Assembly: GCA_037013495.1 (NCBI GenBank)
Contig: CM072812.1
Location: 36,802,001-36,866,000 of the forward strand
Source: Hippophae tibetana
Taxonomy: Eukaryota; Streptophyta; Magnoliopsida; Rosales; Elaeagnaceae
DNA: 64,000 nt
Reading direction: 5' to 3'
Numbering within the stretch: the first letter of the stretch is position 1; the number at the start of each line of letters is the position of its first letter. The position numbers and the translations under genes are program-made. Shown here in pieces: positions 46,540 through 59,459 of this stretch. Under the pieces are notes generated by a model, which had not been told where the DNA came from, searched no databases, and saw nothing but the letters and a program-made list of their open reading frames with translations.

Positions 46540-47800
46540 AGTCGGTTGTTGGCATTTGAGGACATCTTCCATCTGAAGGAACTAGTTGGATAATATATAA
46601 TAGTATCGAAGAACAAATTGAAAAGTAAATATATATAAACTTTTTTGATAAAATTTGAATTTTATTATCTTTTTTGAGAGACAGCTGATAAAAATAGCAA
46701 ATTTAAGGTTGTCTAGAAAGTTATTAAAATGTAAGTTTTCGATGGGTCAAAGATAAGATTATTGGCTATAGCTCGTGTGAAAACTGAGATAATGTTAAGG
46801 AACGTGGAGGGCATTATTATTGAGTAAAACTCATTTAAAGCTTTCTAAGTTACTGTTCTTTCCCGTCGGTGTTGAGCGAATATAGTTTGAGCATTTGAGC
46901 TGATCCGCCGACATGAAATAATAGAAAAAACATTTGGATTTGTGTAGAGATTATCATGTGGGGTTAGAACGAGTCGTTTTCATACTTCGTTATAACAAGT
47001 TCATGTTATACACTAATATTATATAAAAAATAAATATAACATGTTATATTTATTTGTGTATTATTATGTCTCTTATTACAAGTATTAGTAAACTTTATGA
47101 AAGAAAAATACTAAATATCTTAAACTTAAAATGTAACATAAATAATATAACGTGATATTATTGATAAGTATAATTTTACTCATTAAATTATAATAAATAA
47201 AAAGTTATCACCGTATATTTATAATACATAGTATTAAATAGATATCTAATCCCTTTGAAAACAACAAAATTAATTCTAAGTCATCACACTAACTTGTATC
47301 CTTTATAATTAAAAAAATTGATGTTAATTTTTTTAAATTTCAGATAACTATTTATATATTTTTCCTTCTTCATAAAAACGAGATGCATTTATATTCCTTT
47401 AAAAATAAGATGTATGCCTAAGACATATTAAAAAAATTAACAAAAATAATATCTTAAAAACTTAAAATTGTAAAAATAGTATTTTTATATCCAATTCATG
47501 TATTTATACTATTAAAAAACATATCACATTATTTCACATTAAATGTATGACATCCATTAGACGTCGTTCAAGTTGAACAAAAACTATTTATTCTCGCTTA
47601 ATATTGAATTTCGTCCAATTTATATTATTCAATATTAATGAGGTACTACTTTTTTAATATCATTTTATTAGTCTCTATCTAATGGTTTCACACGTTAGTA
47701 ATAAATTTAGAATAACTCAGATAGTTAAGTTGCATATTTAGAATAATAATTTATACTACGACTTATGATATCGTTAAATTGAGACTAACAAAACGATATA
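46540..47800. other. Upstream flank of the ERF gene, no further gene seen
   Basis: Moderately AT-rich until about 46930, then strongly AT-rich. No exon was recognised; bases 46500-46580 on the minus strand contain ATGs with short frames, which could be an untranslated leader. Confidence 0.4.
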
Positions 47801-47839
47801 AATGAAACTTTTAACGAATTTCGTGGTATAAATGAGATG

Positions 47840-48309
47840 CAAAAATTGATCGTTGATGAGATACATCAAAAGTTTTTTTTCATCAATAAGATCCCCAATA
47901 GAAGCCAATTGCCCAGCTAAAGTCTAAACTTTGATTACTTATTGTGAAACTAGAAGATCATCTTTTTGTAGTGACTGCAGTTGTTCACGTAAATCCATCA
48001 CTCGTGACTAAACATTTGTAGTATAATACTTCTTTAAGAGACACCATTACTCATAAGATGTCATGTTACTACTCAAATATCTCAACATAAGTTTTGAAAT
48101 TGACCCATAAATCCATCTCTTGATAATGGAATTAAGCCTAATCGATATGAGGAATTAGGAGTAATGGAGTTATCGAGAAATCTTGAAGGAGGACTCAAAG
48201 ATCCATCAAGAATGCCCTCTAAACCATAGAAAGTGACAAAAATCATTAATTGATCTTTCCAAATCATGTAAATCTGATCATCAAGTTTGATAGATAAATA
48301 AATGTTCAT
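47840..48309 (-). pseudogene. Ty1/copia gag remnant
   Basis: On the minus strand ATG at 48309 opens IYLSIKLDDQIYMIWKDQL then YGLEGILDGS and PPSRFLDNS, the N-terminal block of retrotransposon gag (UBN2/DUF4219-type: 'L..NY..W......GLE...DG'). After a stop near 48082 the homology continues in broken form (WIYVNNCSHYKK, SKFRLQLGNWL) to about 47840. No LTR or pol is visible next to it. Confidence 0.7.
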
Positions 48310-51300
48310 GGGAAGAGAAGAGAAGAAAGATTATGTGCAAGGTGATCAATCAAACCCAAACCTTGATTTATAGTTGGTGGAAAATTCATAGAAAAATTAT
48401 TCTTAAGCACTAGAGAAGATGAGCCAAAACCTAGAGGAACAACACCATAAGACACTTGTAGGGATAGATTATATATAGCTGCTATTTATATTAACTAGCT
48501 TAGTAATTTTCCCAACACATTTCATAAAAGTTTTATAATTGTCATAACAAACTTTATAGCCTCTAAATGATATTTTGTTAGGTTTACCTGCTATTTTATT
48601 GTTATAAGTTTTAAAAGTGTTATTTTATGTAATTTTTCAAAAAAAAAGTGTATTTTGATAAAACTTAAGATGCTAATCAAGATGACCTTAAAAATCAATA
48701 ATTTTTAAAGTTTTTATTTGAATCGAATTATCTGGTGTTATTCATGTACCATCAATATGTAACAAATATGTAGATAAAAATGTAAAAAAATTGTTGCATA
48801 AAATATGAATATTCTATCTAAAATACTTTTGTATTAAACATGTTTATGAATATGTGTTGGACATTGATAATTTCAATAAGATAGTATTGGTTGTTACCTT
48901 AAAATAAGTCCATTTATATGCATATAAATGGATTCATGTATAATAATAAACGGAGAAATCCACCATCTCATCCATGAGTTGAGCCAAGGGCGGATGTATA
49001 TGCGTTCTATAAGAGGCATGGGTTCCTCCTCACTTGATTAAAGATATAATTTTACACATAAATTTGTTGATATTTTGTAAAAGTTGGATCATATTTAATA
49101 TGTATTCTTCTCCTTAGTTTAAATTTTAAACCTATATTTGAAATGTGTAAAATAGTTTTCTCAAATTTTTATTTTTATATAAAATATAATAAAGTCATAA
49201 CAAACCTACATTTATATATATATATATATATATTAGTTTGTAAAATTTATTTTTTAATTTTTAAGTTTTTTATTAGATCTTTGTATTATTGATTATTTAT
49301 AAGTATTTTTTTATGATTTAAGTCGTAGATTTGTCACAGGCTTACATAAAAGTTCCTCATACTATATATGTATTTGTCAATTATTAATGACATATAAAAG
49401 TAGTATCTAAGTTAAATTTGGAGTCTTATTCTTTATTATTTATGTTAACTAGTTTTGTCAAGATTATTGTTAATAAGGAAAAGAAATTGTTTAGCCTATA
49501 TCTTAAAAATAATAATGTTTGATACTTATTTACGATATTAGAGTAACTAGATCCTATGATCAAATTTATGTGATCCTCAAAATTATTTAAACTTTTCAAG
49601 ATGAATATTGTAAAAAGATAAAAAAAAAAATCTACTCTTGAACAAAATTCAAAATATTAAATCTTTGTAAAGATAAAATAATACATAATTTATCAAATAT
49701 TTGGTAAGCTTCACCTTTGTGACATCAAATGAGGAAAGACAGATTTTATTATTTTAGTAGTATCATAATTTTATTTTAGGTATTAATTTTTACCTTTATT
49801 TTTTATGTGATTACTTAGTGATATACACATTTTAATAAAATGTACCAACTTGCTAACATTTTCATTTTATTAAAGGTTTTTCATATTGTATAATATATAT
49901 GCCTTTAATGAAGGGTATTTTGGTTTTTTTACTATTCTTTCTACTAGAACATTAATGGCTTCTTGAATACACATTTTAATGTTTTTTTATTCATTTTAGT
50001 TTCTTATTTTTTATCATGTAAGAGCTCAACAAGTTTACTTATATTCTTCTTCTTTTCTCTATTAATTTATTTAAATTTAGATATTCTCTATTGTTATTTT
50101 CCTTTTAAACATTTATGATATTCCAAAGAATAAAAAAAAAGCTCAAGCACATTCAAGTTTCAATTAAGTAATTACCATGGGATGTTTATGCTATCAAAAT
50201 TGTTTCTAATAATAGGGTTATAAGTTTGATATATGACTTTATATTAAATTGTGTATGTAAATTATTTTTCATTATCTCAATCGCGTGAATATGAGTAAAT
50301 AATATGTAATTATAAATGAAGTTTTTGAAATTATATGTGATAGAATAAAAAAAGATATTGAACAACGTGTAAAATAAGTTAAAAAATATTAAAATATTTA
50401 CGTAAGAATTTAAAAACGACGATTAAATCATTAATGTTTAAATAGATAGAAAAATAAAAAAATATCACAATGGTTTTTATTAAATGCCAATAAAATAAAA
50501 ATTCTTCAAATTAATATATTTTATTAAATATAGATATTACTAGGATAATACCTAAAAATAAAATTAAAAAATACAAAATAAAACTACAGTAAGAACCCAG
50601 CAAAGTGAGTCCTAATACATTATTTAGGTGTACAACAAAAAGAAATATTTTGTCGGTTACGTTTGAAATTATTTATTAGTTTTTAAATAACTGCAACTTG
50701 GAACTGTGATGGTTGATCCAACCGTCACACCCAAACTATAAATTTGTTTCACATATATATTAGGGAATTCTTATAAGAAATAGTATTTTGTATTTCGTTG
50801 GTTATCAAAATTTTGAAACTTATAATTTGATTTATAATCCTTTAAAATTTAAAATTTTTTTCTGAAAATTTAACAGAATTTGGTATCTAATTTTTTTTTT
50901 TACAAAAATTATTAAATTTTAAAATATTAAGAACTAAAAAATTATTGATTGAATACTATTTTAAAATAAAAATTAAGTATTAATAAGAAGAAGAAAAATT
51001 AACTGCATTTATGTAACATAATTTTATTCATAAATATATATTTTATTTTTAAATTCTTTTACATGTATATTTTTAAAAGTTAAAAATTAAAAATAAAATT
51101 AAGTAACGAAATGATATATAAAAAAATTGAATACTACTAGTGACCTGATTTATTAAGTAAGAATATTTCAATAGTAAACATATAATAATATAAAAAATTA
51201 AATAATGAATTAATGCCATTAATTATATCGTTCATATGTTAATTTACTACATAATTAAAGTTAAAGCTTTTCACACATTAATTCTGACAAATGATCCAGC

Positions 51301-53150
51301 CTAGATTAGAAAGCAAATTTTCCATATTAATTAATTGAAGAGGTTCTATGTATTTTCATTTTCACACTCAAATAATTTGAATCAAGTTCTAATAAAATGA
51401 GAACACAAGCATCGTTAATGAAGTGTCATTTTAAATAACTTAATTTTTTAATTTTATAAAGAGTGTTCAATTAAGAACAAATTCAATTATTTTTATATTT
51501 TTATATTAAAATATTAATTTTAAAAAATTATTTTAATTAAAAAAATCCATAAAATAATATTATTTTATTTTTAATTGTCTTAAAAAATAAATAATCAAAT
51601 AAAATTACTTAAAATCTAAATTATCAAATAACACAAATAATAATTCAATCAAAAGACTTGTACGATATTACTTCCTATTATATAATAACATTTATATATC
51701 TTAAATTTTATAATTTTTAGATTTTAATAAAATATAATTAATAAATATGAATATATAGTGATTTTAATAACTAATAATATTATATAAAATTTAAAGAGGT
51801 TGCCTTATCCAAATGTGCGTGGCATAGTATACTGTGTCATTCTAGAACTGCAAATTAGGATTCGAGGATGTAACGGTGCTCTTGTTTAAAATAGGAAGAA
51901 GTCAAAATAGACCACGCTGACTTTCAGTCAAAGTTTACTTTTTATACTCTCTTTATTTTAAACGTATTGTACGCGTTTTATACATGAGACAAATTGCGTT
52001 TGGTTACGGGAATAGGACACTTATCCTGTTTGTACTTTTTCAAATTTTATCCTTATATATTTTTTAATTTAAAAATTAAAATTTTATTTTTAATAATAAT
52101 TTTAAATCACTACACATATTTAATATAAAATAAATACAAATAAATAACTAAAAATTAACAGATGGTTATAATCTTTAATTAATACATACAACCAAATCTG
52201 AATGTTATTTTTAGTGTACTTATTATTATATGTATTAGGAGTGTGATGTATATATGTGAACACAAATTTTTAAAATGCTGGGAAAATTAATTTAAAAAAG
52301 GTAGATAAAATAAATACAAATTTCAAGTGTGATTTGAAGTTGTTACAAAGTCTGAGGTCTAAACGCAAATAACGGACTCGTAGTTCATAGCATACTTCAT
52401 ACTTCATAGTTCGTACTACCGTTCATGGAATGAGTTCTTCCTATCCGATCACCTACATTGGATGTGGATGGGATATAAATGATTTGAATAGAATTGACAG
52501 AAAAAGAAAAATAAATTTATAAAAACATTTTTATTAGATAGTATTCAGGTATTTAATTTTTAATTTTCTTTTCTTTTTATAAATTTTGAAGAGTGAATTT
52601 ATTAAATTCTTTTATTTATATATATTATTAAAGTATTTTTTATCATATTTATATCGTTTAGTTTGCTTAAAGTTTTATTTATACTATTAATTAATTTTTT
52701 TTCTAATGACTTTACATATTACTAATATATTTTAAATAATTTAGATAATTAAGTAATATATTTTGAATAATAATTTGTATTGAAACTTATAAGATGTACA
52801 AATGAAATTTTTTGAATTGAATGATTTAAATAAGAAAAAAAATATTAACAAAACAATTTTAATATGTAAATAATATATTTATAAATTTGAATTAAATATA
52901 ATGTTATTTGTGATTTGATGAATATAATAGTTATTTTAATATGGTCATTGAACCAATACCAACAAGAAATTATTCATTTTTTTAAATATATTATATGATA
53001 TTGTGATATTTTAGTTTAATAAAATTTAAGTATTACATAATTTATTTTCTTAAAAAATAAATATTTGATAAAAAATGAAGATATAAAATAATTTAATGAG
53101 TAAAAAATATATTTTAAAAATAATATGAGGTAAAAATATGTCATCATTTT
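48310..53150. other. Long AT-rich spacer
   Basis: No gene is recognised in this 4.8 kb. It holds (TA)n at 49212-49233 and a palindrome with a TATA-like box at 50706-50744 (listed separately). Less AT-rich patches occur at 48980-49030 (AGGGCGGATGTAT), 51800-52060 and 52340-52470; I could not assign them. Confidence 0.5.
50706..50744 (+). promoter_or_regulatory. MYB-type palindrome followed by a TATA-like box
   Basis: GTGATGGTTGATCCAACC followed by GTCAC (50706-50728) is an almost perfect 23-base palindrome built on GGTTG/CAACC, a MYB-type recognition word. CTATAAAT follows at 50737-50744. No gene was found downstream on this strand, so it may be a relic of a promoter or an element end. Confidence 0.3.
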
Positions 53151-53156
53151 TTTTAT

Positions 53157-56100
53157 TTTTAAGAAAATGGTATCATTTTTATTGGGATTGTTGCTTACTT
53201 AGTGTATTAATACTATTTATATTATATTATTAAAACAAGTTGGCTTATTCTCCAGATTCAAATGTTAGTATCTTTTAGCCATGGTTTCTCATTTTTGGTA
53301 AAAATTGACATATGTTTTACTTAATAAATTATAGGTGATTATTTTACTAGTATAATTATATAATGTATATGAAAAGTTTATAATTTAGATGAGTTTTACT
53401 AATCATCTAATTTAAAAATATAATTAATTAAGTAAGATTTTTTAAAAAATTTAGATTTTTTTATGGATAAAATAAAATTATATATTTTATCAATAAATAT
53501 ATTATAAAAAAAACTTCTCCTTTCTTTCTTTCCTTTTCCATTCTCTTATCATTATTTTATTAATAAAAATAAAAAATAAAATTGAGAGAGATAAATAATA
53601 AATAGGAGAGAAATTGAATGAGAGGAAAAAGAGAGAGAAAGAGTATATGGAAAGAGAGAAGAGATGGAGGGAGGGAAAGAGTAAGTGTGAGAAATAAAGG
53701 GAGAGAAATAGTAGACACAAGAAAAGGAGGGATAAATGTGGGTTTTTGTTTTTTTTTAAATATTTTATTATTATTAAAAAAAAAAAATTTATTTTACTCT
53801 CGAAAAAATCTCGATATTTAAATTTTTTTAATTAAATTGATCATATTTTTAACAAGATTAATGAAATTCACCTAAAATATTACAAGACTATAAATTACAT
53901 AATTATAAGGCTTGAAAGACCCAATACTCATATAAGAACATTTTTTTTATAAATTTAAGAAAGAAGAAAATACAATATAAAAAGAATTACATCTAAATTT
54001 CTAGTAAGATAAAATAAATTAATGAAATAAATTTTTATTCAATTTTTTATATCATTTTGTTAAAGGAATTTAACCTCGAATGATTGTGATAATAACTTTG
54101 TATTATCACACAAAAATAAATAATAAATTTGAATTATTCTAGTTATTATTGAATGAAGTTTGATACCTTAGTTAATATATAATTTTTGTTTGTATCTCAT
54201 GTTATTAAAGTATTCTATTTTAATACCCAATTTAATTATTGGTATCTATTTTAACCAATAAATTATTGTTTTTTGATATTAGCTTTTTTTATTTTACATA
54301 AATCTTCCTAATACACTTATCTATTTGAGGTATAAGATACATAAGATCAAGTTTGAAAAAGAAGAAGCAAACATTATTCAAAAGGAAGCAAGGTATCAAA
54401 AGGTTCATAATTATTTAATTTAAGTGATTTAATCATGTAATTATCATATTGAATATTATAGGTTTCATAATTTTTTAAAATATCATATTAGTACTGTAAT
54501 TTTTGAGTTAGACACATTCGCTTCCATTACTTATGCAAATTAAGTAATATAAATGCTCAATCTTAATATTTTTGATGGACTATAAGTGTCAATTTTAATA
54601 AATTATAAGACTAAAAATATTTACTTTTCATAATAACATAATTAATAATATAACTTAAATTACAAGATAAAAATACCCATTTTAAACAATTATAATACTT
54701 AATGTGGTTAACTTAATAATTATAGGACTAATTAGTAAAAATTACAAGAACTTTAAAACCTTTTGTCCTTATTTAAATTGGTTAAAAAATATACTAACAT
54801 TTAATTAAGGTAGTAAAATAAAATATTTTAATAATATAAAATATGAAATATACCAATAATTCAGTTTGAATATCTTTAAAATACCAAAATCACTCAAATG
54901 AGATGTAGGATAAGTCATTTTTATTTATTTATTTTATATAATAGTCCCCAACTGTCATTTATTTTTATAAGTACATTATAGTCATTTTCTATCAAAATTA
55001 AAACACATAAAGTCTAATGAGTATGTGTATATATATATATATATAATTATTTTACATCAATAAATATCAAAATTTTCATAAAATAAATATATTTTTTTAT
55101 TTTTTTATATTAATAAATATCAAAATATCTATATAAAAATATAATATTTATGAATTTTTATTTTACATAATTCAATTATTTTTCTCACATTAAGAGTAAT
55201 AATTCATACAATTAATGATTATCCTATCAATTTACTTATGAGCAGATCATATTTTTAATGAACTAATAGTTTTCATATCGAAATCATATTATATCTTATA
55301 TAGATTAAAAAAGAATAGTCATTTAATATAAATTATTTTTAAATAAAAAATATTTATTAAAATAAATCAAGTCATATCTATCGTTCATGTTGAATTAATT
55401 TCTTAGATAGTAAAAATATTAATTGAATAAGTTCATATGTATTTTTTTTTACTTTTTGTTAGTTTTTTATACCAATAAATATCAAAATGTTCATATAATA
55501 AATACATTTTTATCAATAGTTATTTTACATAATATAATTATTCATATTACATTAAGGGTGATAATTTGTACAATTTATAACTACTCATTTAACGAGTGTT
55601 ATAAGAAAACATATTTTTATTAAACTAATAACTTTCATGTCGAGATTATATCACATTTCATATAAATTAAAAAAATATTGTTAACTAATATAAATTATTT
55701 TTAATCCAGTCAAACAATGTCTATCATTCATGAAGAATTAACTTCTTATACAGTAAATGTATTAATTGAATAAATTTATATGTTATTCTATTATATTTAA
55801 CTTATTTATTAAAAAAAATTATTATTATCAATATTGTGATAATTCATTCATATTTATATTGTATTTGGATTCTATTATTCATAAAATAATTAATATTATA
55901 TATATACTTTTCACTAAAGTAACAAATAAATTAACTATTTGTTTTAAGAGTATTTCTATAATTTAATAAAATATTTTAACATCATTTTTTCAATTATAAT
56001 AAAAGTGACTTAAAAATTTATATCTAAAGACTTACGTTTTTATTTTATTTTATATATAAAAAACGAATTTAGAACAATAAAAATTATTACTCAACAAATA

Positions 56101-56400
56101 CTTTAATATATTTATCAAATTTGTATCATCAACTCCTTACATTGCAACGGTCTAAAAACTAATATACATAAAAAGTCTATTTTATTGCTCTTCATTCATA
56201 TTTTTTAATCTTGTAGATTTTATTTACATTAATAAATATTAAATATTTTTAAAATAAATAAATTTATTATAATTTTTTCTTAAGATAGTTTTATTAGGCA
56301 TTAACTTTACATTCCTATCAATGTATAATGATTTTAACTCTTAAAGGTATAATTTGTACGATGAATATGATATTTTAGATTAATATAACTTTTTATTTAA
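53157..56400. repeat. AT-rich duplicated block, unit A
   Basis: The order of words here recurs from 56519 onwards: TATCATTTTTATTGGGATTG (53171 and 56531), TATATCATTTTGTTAAAG (about 54048 and 56809), TCTAGTTATTATTGAAT (54139 and 56899), CATTCAAAAGGAAGCAAG. A smaller module of about 350 bases (ACCAATAAATATCAAAAT... to GATCATATCATAT-like) occurs within it at about 55049 and 55460 and partly at 56230. All of it is noncoding. Confidence 0.8.
53513..53734. repeat. Pyrimidine tract followed by a purine (GA-rich) tract
   Basis: CTTCTCCTTTCTTTCTTTCC (from 53513) is followed after an AT linker by about 150 bases of almost pure A/G (53583-53734: GAGAGAGA, GGAGGGAGGG and variants). The two parts are roughly complementary, so the region could fold back on itself. 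Arg/Lys/Glu-rich frames through it are by-products of composition. Confidence 0.7.
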
Positions 56401-56518
56401 AAAATTAAAATTAAAAAAATCTAATAAATAATAAATACATTTTGAAAATATTAAATAACACTTCAAAGTTAGAATGGGAATGTATATGGAATATGCTATC
56501 GTTTTCATTTATATATTT

Positions 56519-59440
56519 TTTTAAAATGTTATCATTTTTATTGGGATTGTTGCTTAGGGTGTTAATACTTTTATATTATATATTTAAAATTTTATTCGAT
56601 CGCTAATTCAAGTGTTAGTATCTTTTTTGTCATTTTAGATAATAATTTTTCATTTTCGTCAAAATTAACATTATATATCTTACTTAATAAATTAAAAAAT
56701 AGCATTTGTATAAATTTAACAAAAAGAAAAGACAATTTAAAAAGAATTATACCTATACTTCACATAAGATAAAAAAAATAATGGAATAACTTTTTATTCT
56801 AAATTTGTATATCATTTTGTTAAAGACATTTAGCCTGAGATGATTAGTAATAATAATAATGCATTGATACACAAAAATAAATAATAAATTTGAACTATTC
56901 TAGTTATTATTGAATAAGGTTTGATACCTTAGTTAATATATTGATATTTTTTTATACTCTATATTATTAAAATGTTTCATTATATTATCCTAATTTACTT
57001 ATTGATACTAATTTTAGACATTAAATTATTGTTTTTTTTAATATTAGCTTTTTTTTATTTTACATAAATTTTCAAAAACCCTTATCCAATTTGAGATATA
57101 AGACATATTATCATGATAAAAAAACATCATTCAAAAGGAAGCAAGACACCATAATTTTTGTAATTATTTAAAGTACGCAATTTAGTCCCATAATTATTGT
57201 ATTGAGCACTAAATATTTCATATTTTTTGAAAAAAAATATATTAGTTTCATTATTACGTACAAATGAACATTTTAACCTCATAATTTTTGAGTTAGATAC
57301 ACATGATTTCATTATTTATGAAAGTTATACAATGTAAATGCTCATTTTTAATATTTTTGATAGATTATAAGTGCTCATTTTAATAAGTTTTAGGACTAAA
57401 ATTACTTAATTTTTATAATAATATAACTAATAGTACATAATTTAGAAACTATCAAACTAAAATAATTATTTTAAAAAAATGTGCAACTTAATGTATCTAA
57501 CTTAATAACTATAGGACTAATGTGTTTATTTGGTAAAAATTATATAATCTTTCAGACCTTTTACCCCTATTAAAATTGATTAAAAGAGATGAAAATATTT
57601 AAATTAGAATAATAAAATAATTGTTTTTAATAATATGAAATATAATGGCACCAATTACTTCAATTTGAATACCTTTGAAATACCAAACCCATTTTGAGAG
57701 GTAGAATAAATCATTTTTTTTTAGTTTTTTACATCAATAAATACCAAAATGTACATATAATAAATATATTTTATGAATAATTATTTTGTATAATATAATT
57801 ATTTTTATTATATTTAAAGGGACAATTTATACAATTTATGATTACCTATTTTATAAATTTTCGATCAATTCACTTATAAGCAAAAACATATTTTTGTTAA
57901 ACTAATAATTTTTATATTGAGATCATATCATATATCACATGAATTAAAAAAAAAAGAATAGTAAGCTAATATAAGTTATTTTAAGCAAAATATTTTTATT
58001 AAATTCAATTGAGTATGTCTATTATTAATTTTGGATTAACTTCTTAAATAGAAAAAATATTAATTGATAAATTCATATGTTATTATGTTATATTTGACTT
58101 ATTTATTAAATAAAGTTTACAGTTATTGTCAATATTGTGATAAATCACTCATGTTTATATTATATTTGGATTATATTGCTTATAAAATAATTACTATTAT
58201 ATATTTGTTCTTTATTAAAATAACAAATTAATTAACTATTTATTTTCAAAGTATTTATGAAAACCACTTTATAAAATATTTTAACATTAATTTTTTAATT
58301 ATAATAAAAATAATTTAAAATTTTATATTTTATATTTACTTTTTTCTATTCTTTTATAAAATAAATAAATTTAAACAATAATAGTTATTAACTTAAAAAC
58401 TAATATATATATATATATATATAAAGTCTCTGTTTTAGTCCTGTAGATTTTGTTTATATTAAAAAATATCAAATGTTATTAACACAAATTATTTATAATG
58501 AATTGTTATTTAGTTAGTTTTAGTTCGCACTAACTTTACATTATTATTAATGGATTATGATTATTATTCTTAAAAGTACAATTTATATTGTTCATATTTA
58601 CTTATCTAATGAACGGATTAATTCACTTATTAGTAGGTTTTATGAGTAAGTTATATTTGTGTTAAACTAATTATATATTTTTATATTTATATCATGTTAT
58701 ATTTCATATCAACATTCTCAATTCTCTATCTTTTTTAATAATTTTGTAGGTTTTCTTGTATACCAATAAATACCAAAATACATATCTCTAAAATAAATAA
58801 ATTTCTTATGCATAATTGTTTTGATAATTTTATTATATATTAACTTTATATTATTATTACTTGTGGGATAATTGTGTTGATTCTTAAGGTTGAGTAATTC
58901 ATGCTTTATGTATTTAATAAATGGGTTAATTGACTTATGAACAAATCATATTTGTGTTAAATTAATTATGTATTTTTTTGTATTGAGATCATGTCATATC
59001 ATATATCAATTAAAAAATCAACTAACATATATTACTTTTTAGAAAACAATCTTATAAAAATACTTATTAAGTTAGATTATGTTGTATGTCAAGTTTATTT
59101 GTATTATTCTTTAATATTTGACTTATTAATTAAATAAAGTTACTTAAATATTGTTAATATCACGTCAAATCACCAAAATCTTGAATTATTTATCATTATC
59201 ACAAATTATCACACCTTTTACTCGTACAATATTTATTATTATATTTTATTCTTTCTTAAATTAGCAAATTAATTAACTATTTTAGTAAGAGTATTCATGA
59301 AAATCTTTTTACAAAATTTTAACATTAATTTTTATTTTGTTATGATAAAAACAATCTAAAAAATTTAAAATTAAAGATTTTTATTTTTTGATAATTTTAA
59401 ATAAGTAGTGATAATTAATATTATTATATATTTATAAAAT
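56519..59440. repeat. AT-rich duplicated block, unit B with extra modules
   Basis: This is a diverged copy of unit A, followed by further copies of the inner module at about 57730, 58450 (partial) and 58760. A 'tail' segment (ATTTGACTTATTTATTAAA... TTAACTATTTATTTT..AGTATTTATGAAAA) occurs three times: near 55790, 58090 and 59115. A (TA)n run is at 58401-58423. No protein homology was seen; unit identity is moderate. Confidence 0.75.
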
Positions 59441-59459
59441 TTAAATCACATATCAATGT

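Noticed and set aside
48980..49370. Possible short hAT-like non-autonomous element starting at AGGGCGGATGTAT
   Set aside because: No terminal inverted repeats or 8-bp target duplication could be paired.
53502..53821. Arg/Lys/Glu-rich and Phe/Leu/Ser-rich frames
   Set aside because: Direct translations of the purine and pyrimidine tracts.
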